NCBI GenBank assembly: GCA_035633115.1
Contig: DASQFN010000112.1
Span: 1-64,000 of the forward strand
DNA: 64,000 nt
Direction: 5' to 3'
DNA from: Gemmatimonadaceae bacterium
Lineage (GTDB): Bacteria; Gemmatimonadota; Gemmatimonadetes; Gemmatimonadales; Gemmatimonadaceae
Shown: piece by piece, positions 48,056-58,085 of the stretch
Layout of the letters: each line of letters opens with the position of its first letter
Position numbering within the stretch: position 1 is the stretch's first letter
Made by a program: the position numbers and the translations under genes
The notes under the pieces: generated by a model
Seen by the model: the letters and a program-made list of their open reading frames with translations, nothing else
The model's database searches: none
Told to the model about the DNA's origin: nothing

Positions 48056-50499
48056 CAGCCAACTCCGGCCGGAAGCAGCTCCAGCGTTTCGTCGGGCATC
48101 GGCTCACCTGAAGACGACTCGACAACGGAAGCCGCGGATGCCGGGTCGTAGCGGACGGTTATGACATTGTCGAGGCCGTCGCGCACACCTTCGATATGGG
48201 TGATGAGGATGACTTGCTCGAAGCGATCTCCGAGCCCACGCAGAAGCTCGAGCACGTTGAACCGGCGACTCTCGTCGAGGGAGCCGAAAACTTCGTCGAG
48301 TACGAGCAGCGAAAATACCTGACCCGAGCGCTCGGCAATCATCTGCGACACGGCAAGGCGGAGAACCAGGTTGGCGATGTCCTCCTCGCCGCCGGAGAGA
48401 ATGGGCTTCGTTACTCCCTCCTCGAGAATGAGAATGTTGTACCGCTCGTCTAGCTCGAGCTCCGCCGTGCGCGAGTCCATGAGCTCGCGCAGGAAGCCTG
48501 TTGCCAGCTCCGACAGCTCCGGCCGGAGCTCGGCGTTGAGCTTGGTCCTCATCTCATTGAATGCGCGGTCCAGCTCCTCATGCAGGCGGCGGTCGCCTTC
48601 GCGCTCGCGGACCGTTGCCTGAATCACTCGCGATTCCTCGCCTGCCGCGAGAGCTGTACTCAAAGCCTGATTGGCATTGTCCAAGGCGCTCTGCGATTTG
48701 TGAAGCTCGAGCTCAGCCGCGCGCGCATCGGTGGAGCACTGCTCGAACGCGCGGCGAATCGCCTCGTAGTCGAGAGCAGCGAAAGCCATTTGCGTGTGAC
48801 GCATCCGAAGGGTGCCGAGCAGCGACCTCAGTGCTTCGACCGTCTTCGAGTACTCCTGTCGCTCCGAACGAAGCTGCGGCTCGCGCTCGGCCAGAGCGTT
48901 GAGTCGCGCAACCTTCGCTTCGAGCGGCGTCAGTCGCGCGATCTCTGCCCGCACGTGGTCGAAGCGCGCCGAGTCGAATCCCTTCGACAGCGCAGAGATA
49001 TCGCGGCGCATCTGCTCAAGTCGCCGTTCCTTTGCGGTCTTCTCGCGAACGACATTGCTCAGCTCCTGCACTGCCAGCTGGACGCGCGCGAGCTTGCGCT
49101 CGAGTGCGCCGGACTCGCCGGTGAGTGTCCGGCGCCGCTCGTCGAGCGCGCGGACTTCGGCCGGCATCTCCGAGAGCTGCTCGAAGCGCGTCTTGTAGTA
49201 GAGACCGTCAATGCGCAGCGTCTCTGCAGTCTCGGTGAGATGCTCGACAACGGTGTGCAGACTCTCCCCGAGTGCGCGGCTGCAGGTGGGGCATGCGCCG
49301 TCCGCTCCGAGGCTGATCACGCGCTCGCGCTGTTCTTTGACCTCAGCCCATTGACGGCGGAGATCGTTCAGCTTGGTCTCGGCGTCCTGTCTGTCGCGAA
49401 CCCACTCGGTGCGCTTAGCTTCGAGCGTGCCTTGCGCCTCTTCGAGCTCTGCGCGCTTTTTCTCGAGCTCGTCCGTGACCTCTTCCTCCTGTGCGGGCGC
49501 TCCGGCAATCGCCGCGTGGCGGGCATTGAGCTTGTCGAGCTCCTCCCGAAGCACGCCTTCGTTCTCGAGGAGCGTCTTTCTCCGCCCCTCCTCACGATAA
49601 AGCTCATCCAGGATTCCGAGCTCGTCGCGCAGCTCGGGTAGCTGCTCGATGGCGTGCTGCAGCTCGGCGAGCTCCGACCGCGCGTTCGCCATTGTCGAGA
49701 GCTCTGCTTCGACCCTCTCGAGATTGCGACGTAGCGCGGTTTCCTCGCGCTCGTTTGCATTGATCTCGGAGAGGAGCGCCTGCGCTCTCTCACGGTCGTG
49801 CTGAGCACGCGCCCATTTGGGCGCCATCATCTCCAGCGTGGCCTGGATGATCTTGTTGCGGTGCTCAGCGCTCTGGGAGGCGGATGTGGCGTCCTTCACG
49901 CGCTGAGTGGCGTCGGCAGTTGTGCGCGCGATTGCAGCCGGATCAGACATCGCTTCGCGGAGGCCGGCGATCTCAGCATTGAGACTCGCCCTTCGAGCTC
50001 CTACCAGATCCTGGGCGGAGCGAAGCTTCTCATAGCCGAGGACCTTCGAGAGAAAACGACCACGCTCCGTCGACGCCATGGCCGCCATCGCCGCCAGCTC
50101 CTTCTGGCCCGTGAAGTAAGTCTTGAAGAACTCGTCCTTCGACATTCCCATGATGCGCTGAAGGCGCTCCGTGACAGCACTTGGCGACGTCGCGATGGGA
50201 ACAGGATCGCGGTCGAGATAGAGCTCGGCCGACGTTCGTCCGCGAATGACGCGGTAGACGTGGCGCCCCAGCTCGAACTCAAGGTCGATCCGCATGTGTG
50301 GACGGCCAACCGGATGCTGCGACAACATATGCTCACGCGTCGTCCGTCCCACCGAGTACAGCGCGAACGCGATTGCCTCGAGAATGCTCGTCTTTCCGGA
50401 GCCGTTGGGGCCGATGATTCCCGTGATTCCCGACTCGAATCGGATCTGAGTCGCCACATGCTGGCGAAAGTTCTGAAGCCGCAGCGACGTCAGCTTCAC
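48055..50499 (-). CDS. Rad50/SbcC-type SMC ATPase
   Basis: This 814-residue ATPase has Walker A GPNGSGKTS (30-38), two long coiled coils, a zinc hook CPTC near residue 403, signature LSGGEED near 715 and Walker B LLVLDEVFGSLDE near 745. It pairs with Mre11 to bind and process DNA ends. Its start overlaps the Mre11 stop by 4 bp. The length and single CxxC hook are closer to Rad50 than to E. coli SbcC. Confidence 0.95.
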   Translation of the reverse strand: MKLTSLRLQNFRQHVATQIRFESGITGIIGPNGSGKTSILEAIAFALYSVGRTTREHMLSQHPVGRPHMRIDLEFELGRHVYRVIRGRTSAELYLDRDPVPIATSPSAVTERLQRIMGMSKDEFFKTYFTGQKELAAMAAMASTERGRFLSKVLGYEKLRSAQDLVGARRASLNAEIAGLREAMSDPAAIARTTADATQRVKDATSASQSAEHRNKIIQATLEMMAPKWARAQHDRERAQALLSEINANEREETALRRNLERVEAELSTMANARSELAELQHAIEQLPELRDELGILDELYREEGRRKTLLENEGVLREELDKLNARHAAIAGAPAQEEEVTDELEKKRAELEEAQGTLEAKRTEWVRDRQDAETKLNDLRRQWAEVKEQRERVISLGADGACPTCSRALGESLHTVVEHLTETAETLRIDGLYYKTRFEQLSEMPAEVRALDERRRTLTGESGALERKLARVQLAVQELSNVVREKTAKERRLEQMRRDISALSKGFDSARFDHVRAEIARLTPLEAKVARLNALAEREPQLRSERQEYSKTVEALRSLLGTLRMRHTQMAFAALDYEAIRRAFEQCSTDARAAELELHKSQSALDNANQALSTALAAGEESRVIQATVREREGDRRLHEELDRAFNEMRTKLNAELRPELSELATGFLRELMDSRTAELELDERYNILILEEGVTKPILSGGEEDIANLVLRLAVSQMIAERSGQVFSLLVLDEVFGSLDESRRFNVLELLRGLGDRFEQVILITHIEGVRDGLDNVITVRYDPASAASVVESSSGEPMPDETLELLPAGVG

Positions 50500-51680
50500 C
50501 CGCTGACCCCAATCGACATGGATGCCGCGCGATCGGCTTCAGCGAGGTAGCGGAGGCCGAGGTCCACCAGCGCAGCGCGATCGATTCCTGGCGTCAGCTC
50601 GCGCTGCTCGAGCGTGGCGCGCACCATCTCGGTGAGTGATGTGCGCCGGCCCGGCGCTCCGCTCGCCTCGGTGCGATGCTGCTGCGGTCTGCGCGCATCG
50701 AGAAGAAAATGAAGCGCGCGCCGCTTGAACTCCCTGATCGCCTTGTGATCGAGATCGCGCAGCACATGTCGCGGAACGTCCCTCACAACGAGGCGGACGA
50801 TCTTTTCGTCTATTCCGCCGTCGCATGCGTCGACGGCTCTCTGAATCGCGAGCCCGAGATCGGCCGCGCTCAACCCGACACCGCTCAGCTCCGGCAGGTT
50901 CAGCACAGGACGAGCAAGGGCGATCTGATGAAAGCGATGATACCCGCTGTCGAGATCCTGCTCTATCAATCCTTTTCCGCCGATCTGCTTCTCGATAGCT
51001 TCGTCCGCCTCTCCCCAGATGTTCGTGCTCGTGTACTCGAGAGCGCCGGAGTAGTATGCGTTGGGCGCGTACTTATGGTACACGTGGTAATGGCCCAGCC
51101 CAACGTAAGTCCATCTGTCGCAGCCGAGATCCGAGAGCTTCAGCTCGCCGGCCTCCCGCTCGGCTATCGTGCCGAATCTGCGGATCACGCCTTCGACTTC
51201 GTCGTGGAGCAGCAGGACGTTGTAGCGCACGCCAGCCTGTGGATCGAACCTGGGCCGGGGGGCCAGGGCGTGGGGAATGGCGAACACTGACAGGTCACGG
51301 TCGCGGAAGTGGAGCCTTTCCGGCTCGTTCACCACGACGTGGATTCCGAGGCGCTTGAAAAGTCCGAGGATGCAGACCGTCTCGCTCGTTCGCGGAGTGT
51401 CGTGGTTACCCGCAATCATCACGATCAGCGAATCGGGAAGCATCTCGACAAGACGCGAGAACTGCTTGTAAGCGTCGACTATCGCGGCGTTCGTCGGCCG
51501 GACGCTGTGGAACACGTCTCCGCCGATGAGAACCAGGTCCGGCTGAAGCTCGATTGTCTTGTCGATTGCTTTCCTGAACGCGACGGCAACGTCCGCCTCA
51601 CGCTGGTTCACTCCGGTCGGAGTCTGCCGCTGGTACTGGCGGAATCCCAGGTGCAGATCGGAAAAATGAACGAGTCTCAT
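50496..51680 (-). CDS. Mre11/SbcD-type nuclease
   Basis: This 394-residue metallophosphoesterase nuclease has motifs SDLHLG (D8, H10), GGDVFH (D55), GNHD (91-94), LLLHDE near 160 and GHYHVY near 190. The start is the ATG at the complement of 51678-51680; the longer upstream frame is the secreted-protein gene in another frame. It overlaps Rad50 and the upstream gene by 4 bp each. The pair would trim and open double-strand ends. Confidence 0.95.
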   Translation of the reverse strand: MRLVHFSDLHLGFRQYQRQTPTGVNQREADVAVAFRKAIDKTIELQPDLVLIGGDVFHSVRPTNAAIVDAYKQFSRLVEMLPDSLIVMIAGNHDTPRTSETVCILGLFKRLGIHVVVNEPERLHFRDRDLSVFAIPHALAPRPRFDPQAGVRYNVLLLHDEVEGVIRRFGTIAEREAGELKLSDLGCDRWTYVGLGHYHVYHKYAPNAYYSGALEYTSTNIWGEADEAIEKQIGGKGLIEQDLDSGYHRFHQIALARPVLNLPELSGVGLSAADLGLAIQRAVDACDGGIDEKIVRLVVRDVPRHVLRDLDHKAIREFKRRALHFLLDARRPQQHRTEASGAPGRRTSLTEMVRATLEQRELTPGIDRAALVDLGLRYLAEADRAASMSIGVSG

Positions 51681-52534
51681 TGACCGTCGACGCGGAGTGA
51701 CTGGACAACCCGCGTATGAACTCGCATCGGCGTGCCGGCGGGCGGAGATGAGACGACCGACCATACGTCGATCGTCGCGTGTGTTCGCGTGATCCACGAC
51801 CGACGCCGGTCGAACTGCATTGTTCCGACGAGCGTGCCGCTCGTTTCGGAATCGCTCCCGTCCGAATGGTCGTGGGAAAGAACACCCCGCATCGAGATGT
51901 ACGCCGTCTGGGCGTTCCGGCCGAGCGAATCGAGCTGGAACGTCGTCCGCACGCGGCCAAATGCGCCGGGCTCGACGCTGAGCGGTACTCTCATCTCGTG
52001 AACCCATTTCTCGCCAACAGCCACCGACTTTCGTGAAAGCGTCGGGGGCATCTGACCGAAAAGGGTCCGTATCTCCTCGCTCGCCGGGCCCGCTCCGATC
52101 TCGACTCCGCCGTCGCTCGAGATGCGAATCTCAACAGGTGCCCGCGACGGCGGCTGACGCGGAGATGTATATGGGCTCGGGGGCTTGCCGGTTGATGTGC
52201 GCACAGAGTCGGTGATGGCAATCATGTCCGTCGCGTCCCGCATCGAACGCTTTACGATTGCCCTGCTGAACACCTCCATCCCCGTGTTCATAGTGCGTGG
52301 GTTTGCGCATGCAGATACCCCCGCGGCGGAGCGGCTCCGTGACGCGCCCTGATTACCACAGCTCACCGGCGTGCCCGAAATCTCGACGCGCTGCTCGAGC
52401 TTTACATGCAGCGTGTCCCCAACGTGCGGCCGCAGCTGAAGCAGAACCGGCTGCGCGCCCACCACCGCAGTGGACACGAAGAATCCCACAGCGACTATAA
52501 CGGTGCGAGACGCTCTAGAAGCCATATGGATCAT
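51677..52534 (-). CDS. Secreted protein of unknown function inside the DNA-repair operon
   Basis: This 285-residue protein has a signal peptide (TVIVAVGFFVSTAVVGAQ, about 9-26) and then a beta-rich region, somewhat like DUF6263-type lipoproteins (VGDTLHVKLEQRVEI...VGEKWVHEMRVPLSVEPG). It overlaps herA at its start by about 20 bp and mre11 by 4 bp. A protein exported from the cytoplasm between HerA and Mre11 is odd. Starts at 52534 (first ATG) or 52525 are both possible. Confidence 0.75.
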   Translation of the reverse strand: MIHMASRASRTVIVAVGFFVSTAVVGAQPVLLQLRPHVGDTLHVKLEQRVEISGTPVSCGNQGASRSRSAAGVSACANPRTMNTGMEVFSRAIVKRSMRDATDMIAITDSVRTSTGKPPSPYTSPRQPPSRAPVEIRISSDGGVEIGAGPASEEIRTLFGQMPPTLSRKSVAVGEKWVHEMRVPLSVEPGAFGRVRTTFQLDSLGRNAQTAYISMRGVLSHDHSDGSDSETSGTLVGTMQFDRRRSWITRTHATIDVWSVVSSPPAGTPMRVHTRVVQSLRVDGQ

Positions 52535-54482
52535 CAATCGGGAGCGAGCGCACACCACGGGGGCGGTCGCCTGGCGCACCGGCGCCTGCCGTGGCGGGCT
52601 CGGGCGGTACGATTCTGCGGAACTGCGATTCAAAGTAGGTCTTTACGTTCGCCGGTCTGGCAAGCGTCGTGGCGTCACGCGCCTTGAGCAGCTCCACTTC
52701 GTCATAGAGCGCGACGTATTTCTGAATCCAGGGTAGCGTTATTGAGGGGTCGAGCAGCCGAAGGGATCGATAGATCGCCACGTCGAGTCCCGTCTCCGCC
52801 GACTGCGGGAACAGCTCGACCCCGTCTCTGCCCAGCATGACGGCCGGCCGCGGAAAGCGTACGAAGATAGGCTGCGTGAAATGAGGGTGGCGCACCATCA
52901 GCTGCCCTTTCTCGAGGGTCGCAAGCTTCGTCCGCGTAGCGGGGCTCAGCACTGCGTAACCCGGCGTGGCGAGCTCGTCGGAGTCCATTCGGCCGAAGAG
53001 CGACGTACCGGAGTTGCCTACCACTCGTCGATGCACTTGTGACCTGAATTGCTGCGCGCTGAACAGAACGAGTCCCAGATACCTCCCGCGCTCGGCGATG
53101 TCGAGCAGCATCTTGCGGACGTAAGTGTCCTGCCCGTCACCCGGTGCGTATTTGTTGAGCTCGTCGACGAATACTATCAGATGCCTGACGCCAAGGTCGC
53201 GACGCTCGAGATGCTCGCGAAGCTTCGAGACGATGCGGGCAAAGATCAGATCCTGCGCGTCTTCCTCGAGCGTCGCTACATCTACGACATACACCATCCG
53301 GTCCTCGAAGCTCCCGAATGGCAGATCGCTCACCATGCCGGTATCCGTGACGAGACCAGCGCAGCGGGTGGAGATGTTCGACAGACGGTTGCGAACCTTT
53401 CTGATCGTCGCGATGTGATGCGTGCGCCACGAATCGGAATTGGATTTCTCGAGACCGCGGAGCAGATCCTTGAACCAGTCTTCGAGATCGGCGAACGACT
53501 GAACCCTGTGGTCGCGTGAGAGGTGACTGTCCTTCTCGAACACGCGGTCGAGGACACGCTCGTTGATGAAGTCGATCAGCGCATCGGCTTTTGCGTCGAT
53601 GTCATCGCGATTGAGGAGGACCTCGGCGTACTTCAGCACCTCGCGAAGGCCCCACGTGAGCGGCGTTACGTTGTGGAGCAGCGCCTCGTTCGAGCGAAGG
53701 GTGTTGAGCGAGAAGCCCTTTGCTGTGTAGGGCGCGAAGTAGCGCACCCTTTCGAATGGTTTTGGCGCCACTCCCATTTTCTCGTACAGCTCGAGGTCCC
53801 GCTCGTCGAGGCGTCCGGGCTGATCGATGAAACACAGATCCGGCCCCTTCACGTTGAAGCAGACGGCGGCGATCGAGCCTTTGCTGTCGGGGAAATGCGT
53901 GAACACCGACGCGAGCAGCCACTCGACCGCACTCGTTTTCGTCGCCAGGCCGGACATGCCCGAGATGTTGAGATGCGCCGCCTCCGGCCCGAGCAGAAAC
54001 TCGGCGTCGAGGAAGATCGTCGAATCTGTCGCACCCGCACGGTACACGCCGATCGGAATTCCAGTGGACGCGCCTTCCTTGAGGTAGCCGTCCATCCTCA
54101 AGGCGATCTCGACGTCTTCCTCCTCGGCGAGGTGGACTTCACCCATGGGGACAGGCTGCAGCGGCTCGTCGGGGATCTGGCGCAGGACAGCCGCGGAATA
54201 AAGTCTGATCTCCGCGCGGTCGGTGACGGCAAACCCCGCATTCGCGGGCGAGCCGTCGTGGCTCATTACATCGTGCATCGGCGACTGAAGGTCGGTGTAG
54301 CTGAATCCTTCAATCACGATACCGTACACACGCGGGATCTGACCGTTCACCGGGGTGGAGCCGTCCACGCGCACGATGGTTCCGATTCCAACCGGCGACT
54401 CGAGCGCAGTCCAGAAATGAAACTCATGCGGCGTGTTCGGCCGCCGCTCGGTGGCAACTACTCTTCCGAGGGCCTCCGTCAA
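52515..54482 (-). CDS. herA: HerA-like DNA-translocating ATPase
   Basis: This 655-residue protein has an N-terminal HAS-barrel-like region (about 1-115) and a RecA-like hexameric ATPase core. The P-loop is GMSGLATKTS (175-184), a variant with A in the usual G position; Walker B is LIVFVDELNKYAPG near 445. HerA hexamers pump DNA and drive NurA nuclease. It overlaps the NurA gene by 4 bp, the classic pairing. Confidence 0.9.
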   Translation of the reverse strand: MTEALGRVVATERRPNTPHEFHFWTALESPVGIGTIVRVDGSTPVNGQIPRVYGIVIEGFSYTDLQSPMHDVMSHDGSPANAGFAVTDRAEIRLYSAAVLRQIPDEPLQPVPMGEVHLAEEEDVEIALRMDGYLKEGASTGIPIGVYRAGATDSTIFLDAEFLLGPEAAHLNISGMSGLATKTSAVEWLLASVFTHFPDSKGSIAAVCFNVKGPDLCFIDQPGRLDERDLELYEKMGVAPKPFERVRYFAPYTAKGFSLNTLRSNEALLHNVTPLTWGLREVLKYAEVLLNRDDIDAKADALIDFINERVLDRVFEKDSHLSRDHRVQSFADLEDWFKDLLRGLEKSNSDSWRTHHIATIRKVRNRLSNISTRCAGLVTDTGMVSDLPFGSFEDRMVYVVDVATLEEDAQDLIFARIVSKLREHLERRDLGVRHLIVFVDELNKYAPGDGQDTYVRKMLLDIAERGRYLGLVLFSAQQFRSQVHRRVVGNSGTSLFGRMDSDELATPGYAVLSPATRTKLATLEKGQLMVRHPHFTQPIFVRFPRPAVMLGRDGVELFPQSAETGLDVAIYRSLRLLDPSITLPWIQKYVALYDEVELLKARDATTLARPANVKTYFESQFRRIVPPEPATAGAGAPGDRPRGVRSLPIDDPYGF

Positions 54483-55420
54483 GATATTGCCCTCAGGAAT
54501 TCTTCGGTGTCTCGAATACCGTAGCTCATTTTGTCCCAGCGTCCGTCAGGTAGCGCGAGCGGGGATCCTTCGGCGATTACCCAGCGGGATATCTCATCTG
54601 CACGCGTGCTCATGTCGGCGGACTCGGCCGCTTCGACACGCACCAGTCCAAAGAGCGCATCGTGGCCCCTCGGATTCCGGACGCGGACGTACCAGCTGGC
54701 AACCGAGTGCCGGCTGCGCGGACTGACACGAAAGATGGAAGATCGCTCGCCGGCGTGGAGCCCGACGACAACGCGGAATGCATCGCCTTCAGCGTAGAGA
54801 GTCCGGTGGCTCTTGATGACACCCACCACCAGTGGTGATGTGGAAGCCAGGCGACTTGCGGTGATGCTGCCGTCCACGTAAAGAGTCGACGACTCCGACG
54901 CACACCATGCCTCTGCCAACTGCTGCTCGAGAGCCTCGCGATCCTGCTGAACTTTCAGGATCGCACGCTCGAGCAGCGCGGCTGGATGTCTGGAGGGTAT
55001 GGCGTCTTTGGCGTCGGGTTGCGCGGTGTCGACAACTCGAGAGTCAGCGCGGAAACCAGCAGGCAGAGCGTCGAGATACCGGAACGGAACGTAGTACCGC
55101 GCGGCAGAGGCCGGGCGCTCGCGTTCCCATGTTACGAGCTTCCGGTGCCGGCGGACCCGAACGGCGGCCGACACAGTTGCCCAAACGATTGGAATTCCGT
55201 CGCAATGATTGACGACTCGAACGTCCTGCGCGCCATCGAGAAAAGCGCCAAACCCGGATTCGAGTCGCCGGGCGCGCTCGGGTGCCACGCGCATGGCGCG
55301 TAAGGTGCCTCCTTCGATTGGCTGCGGAACCGCGAGAACCGGCGGCTCGTCACTTCTTCCGCGAGGATCGCCTTCGCTCGCAGAAAGCTCCATCGCGCTC
55401 GCGTTCGGCAGGGCCGCCAT
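54479..55420 (-). CDS. nurA: NurA-like nuclease
   Basis: This 313-residue protein has the NurA motif LYVDGSI (D183) with a following region VGVIKSH and WYVRVRNPRGHDALFGLVRVE near the C-terminus, as in the RNase H-like NurA fold. I start at the ATG (complement of 55418-55420); an open frame continues 100 codons upstream but looks non-coding. Together with HerA it would resect 5' ends. It is the first gene of the operon. Confidence 0.85.
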   Translation of the reverse strand: MAALPNASAMELSASEGDPRGRSDEPPVLAVPQPIEGGTLRAMRVAPERARRLESGFGAFLDGAQDVRVVNHCDGIPIVWATVSAAVRVRRHRKLVTWERERPASAARYYVPFRYLDALPAGFRADSRVVDTAQPDAKDAIPSRHPAALLERAILKVQQDREALEQQLAEAWCASESSTLYVDGSITASRLASTSPLVVGVIKSHRTLYAEGDAFRVVVGLHAGERSSIFRVSPRSRHSVASWYVRVRNPRGHDALFGLVRVEAAESADMSTRADEISRWVIAEGSPLALPDGRWDKMSYGIRDTEEFLRAIS

Positions 55421-55491
55421 GATGAAACGCCGAGCGGCGTGAGTCGATGTCGGCCAGCTGAGGTCGCTTTCCCGATGCGTGTCTGTCGGCG

Positions 55492-55770
55492 TCACTCCAG
55501 CCCGATGTCCCACGCCTGCTCCAGATCCTTTTTCGAGTACGCGCGAAACGCCGTCAGTGTCTGAGTGCTTCTCAATCCAGGCACCTGCGTCATGTGCTCC
55601 GTCACTACTGTTGCAACACCTTCGTAATCCGTCACCTCGATGATGGCAACCAGATCCCATTCCCCGGAGACGGAATAGACCTGTGAGACCCCTTCGATTC
55701 CAGCAAGCTTGGTCGCGCATTGCGGAATCGATTTGGGATCGGCTTTGACGAGCACGATTGCGGTGATCAT
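55492..55770 (-). CDS. Lrp/AsnC-type ligand-binding domain protein
   Basis: This 92-residue stand-alone RAM/ASNC domain (MITAIVLVKADP...GVSQVYSVSGEWDLVAII...VPGLRSTQTLTAF) has no DNA-binding HTH. Such proteins form dimers or octamers that bind amino acids and may modulate full-length Lrp. The frame further upstream is not needed. It lies between nurA and the DEAD-box-like gene, divergent from the latter. Confidence 0.88.
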   Translation of the reverse strand: MITAIVLVKADPKSIPQCATKLAGIEGVSQVYSVSGEWDLVAIIEVTDYEGVATVVTEHMTQVPGLRSTQTLTAFRAYSKKDLEQAWDIGLE

Positions 55771-55930
55771 TGGCGGGTTTTGTAAGCCTGCTGACGCGCG
55801 CCCGCTTGGGCGACGTCCGGTGGAAGCTGCTATACTTCGCTCTCGGCGCTGAGCATCACTCGACGCACGGATTATAACAGTATCGGCGCGGCCAAAGCTG
55901 CGCCATGTTGCGCTCTGGGAGCACACAAAC

Positions 55931-57382
55931 TTGGAATCGGAAGAGCGAGAGGCCGCGACGGGCCGCAGCCAGAACGTGGTTCACATACTGCCCCAGTCCG
56001 TGAACTCCGTGCCGCGATTCCTTACCGCTCCACTCGAGCGCGTGGATCCCGTTGCGGGAGGCGTTCAACTGGTCGTCGTGACTGCCGACGCCGAAGCCGC
56101 CGTGGCATTGGCGGAAGCCGTTCTCCGACTTACCGGACTCGGCGGAATCGAGCTCTTTCCGGTAACGACTGCCCGTCGAGCCGCGAGGCTCATGCAGGGC
56201 CGGCCCATTCTGGCGATTGCCGGGGCCCCCGCGGACCTCGCTGACCTCATTCGCGGCAGCCAGCTGAAGATGGACGCCGTGCGCACTGTCGTCCTCGCGT
56301 GGGTGGATGATGTACTCGACGCCGAGCCCGAAGCGACCAACGCTCTGGAGCTCCTGATGACGGAGGTTCCCAAAGACTCCGCGCGGATTGTCGTGACGGA
56401 GCGACCAGATGCCCGCCTGGATGCCTTCATCGAGCGCTACCTGCGTCGGGCGAGGCGGATCGACGAGCGCGAAACGATCGACGAGTCGGCGCCGGTGGCC
56501 CTTCAATACGTGACTGCGTCGCCAGCCTCGCGCGCCGGCGCATTGAGGCGACTGCTCGATGAGCTCGATCCCCCTTCGGCCACCGTCGTCGCATCGGAAA
56601 TCGACCATGCCGCAGTCGCGAACCTGCTTCGCGCTCTCGGATACACGTCTGCCGGAGCAGTTCGGCATTCCACCGGCGAGGTCGCTCCAGGTACGCACGC
56701 CGTGATTTTTTTCGGCCTGCCCGCGACGCGCGCGCAGCTGGTCGCCGCAGCGGGCGCTAATCCGGTCACGCTGGTTGCGATGGTACAGCCGCGCGAGCTC
56801 CCCGCCCTGCGGCGGATGTCTGGAGGCGAAGTGAAGCCCCTGACCCTTCCCGAGCCGGGCAAGACCGCCCGCGACCGCGAGCGTGCGCTCAGGCGCGAGC
56901 TGACCGGTGTGCTCGACTCGGGCGTGCCGGCGCGGGAGATCCTCGCGCTCGAGCCGCTGCTCGACAAACACGATGGAATCGAGATCGCCGCCGCCGCGCT
57001 ACGACTTCTGGAGCGGGAGCGCGCCGCGCGAAAAAACTCCGAGGATTCCGCGCGCGCGTCGGGCCCCAAGCGCGAGCCCGCTCCAGCTCCAGGCGCTTTC
57101 CCACGTGGGCCGCGACCGCCGGAAGGAGCGCGAGGCACGGCCGGGCGAGGGGGACGGCCAGGCGATTCCCGCCGCGGACCGCCTGACCGTGGTGGACGAC
57201 CATCCGACTCGAGGCGGGGAGCACCCGACCGTGGCGGGCGATCGAGCGACGGCCGGGGAGCGCCCGACCGTGGGGGTCGATCGGGCGACGGCCGGCACGG
57301 TCCGCCCGAGCGTGGAGCGCGACCGTTCGATCCAGGGAGAGGTCCGCCGGGAAGCGGGCGTCCGCCCCGCGGTCGCTCGTGA
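55931..57382 (+). CDS. Degenerate DEAD-box helicase-like protein with RG-rich tail
   Basis: In 483 residues the order of a DEAD-box helicase can be followed ([19 protein letters not shown]; a degraded DEAD box at [11 protein letters not shown] about 118-128; a C-terminal domain from about 195 with [18 protein letters not shown] and [10 protein letters not shown]). The P-loop, DEAD and SAT motifs are lost. The last 110 residues are an RGG-type low-complexity tail with imperfect DRGGRxxD repeats. It may bind RNA without unwinding. It overlaps thymidine kinase by 4 bp. Confidence 0.7.
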   Translation: MESEEREAATGRSQNVVHILPQSVNSVPRFLTAPLERVDPVAGGVQLVVVTADAEAAVALAEAVLRLTGLGGIELFPVTTARRAARLMQGRPILAIAGAPADLADLIRGSQLKMDAVRTVVLAWVDDVLDAEPEATNALELLMTEVPKDSARIVVTERPDARLDAFIERYLRRARRIDERETIDESAPVALQYVTASPASRAGALRRLLDELDPPSATVVASEIDHAAVANLLRALGYTSAGAVRHSTGEVAPGTHAVIFFGLPATRAQLVAAAGANPVTLVAMVQPRELPALRRMSGGEVKPLTLPEPGKTARDRERALRRELTGVLDSGVPAREILALEPLLDKHDGIEIAAAALRLLERERAARKNSEDSARASGPKREPAPAPGAFPRGPRPPEGARGTAGRGGRPGDSRRGPPDRGGRPSDSRRGAPDRGGRSSDGRGAPDRGGRSGDGRHGPPERGARPFDPGRGPPGSGRPPRGRS

Positions 57383-57990
57383 GCCAGTCCTTCCATCAAA
57401 CCGGCGGATGGGTCGAGGTCATCGCCGGTGTGATGTTCAGCGGAAAGAGCGAGGAGCTCATCCGTCGCGTTCGGCGCTCCATCATCGCCCGCAAGCGCAT
57501 CCAGGTGTTCAAATCCCGGCTCGATGAGCGCTACTCCGGGATTTACACCGTATCGAGCCACGACGGGCGGACCGTCGAGGCGATTCCCGCTGATTCTTCC
57601 GCACAGATAGCGCAACAGCTCGATCCAATGGCACACGTCATCGCCATTGACGAGGCGCAGTTTCTGGATCCCGGCGTGGTTCCGCTGGTGACCTCGCTTG
57701 CCGGCCGTGGCCGGAGAGTCATCATCGCCGGGACGGATACTGATTTTCGTGGCGAGCCGTTCGGGTCGATGCCGCAGCTGATGGCGATTGCCGAGGTCGT
57801 GGACAAGCTGCATGCGATCTGTGTGTTGTGCGGCGGGCCGGCCAGCAGGAACCAGCGCCTGATCGGGGGCCAGCCCGCGCCATACGACTCTCCGACGATC
57901 ATGGTCGGAAGCGCGGAATCATACGAAGCCAGATGCCGGATGTGTTTTTCACCACCGCGCAGGGATGCCGGACAGGGGTCGTTTCTGTAG
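57379..57990 (+). CDS. tdk: Thymidine kinase
   Basis: This 203-residue type II thymidine kinase has P-loop [10 protein letters not shown] (17-26), active-site IAIDEAQF and zinc cysteines in CVLCGG and CRMCF. It phosphorylates thymidine for salvage into dTTP. The start is GTG overlapping the previous stop (GTGA). It works in the same pathway as the nucleoside phosphorylase at 28931. Confidence 0.95.
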   Translation: MSQSFHQTGGWVEVIAGVMFSGKSEELIRRVRRSIIARKRIQVFKSRLDERYSGIYTVSSHDGRTVEAIPADSSAQIAQQLDPMAHVIAIDEAQFLDPGVVPLVTSLAGRGRRVIIAGTDTDFRGEPFGSMPQLMAIAEVVDKLHAICVLCGGPASRNQRLIGGQPAPYDSPTIMVGSAESYEARCRMCFSPPRRDAGQGSFL

Positions 57991-58085
57991 GTTCTGTAAA
58001 CGTACGTTCGCGTACAATCCCACATTCTCAGTGTTTACCTTACCCGGAATTGTCGTAGGTTGGGGGACCCCTCTCCGGACACCTC

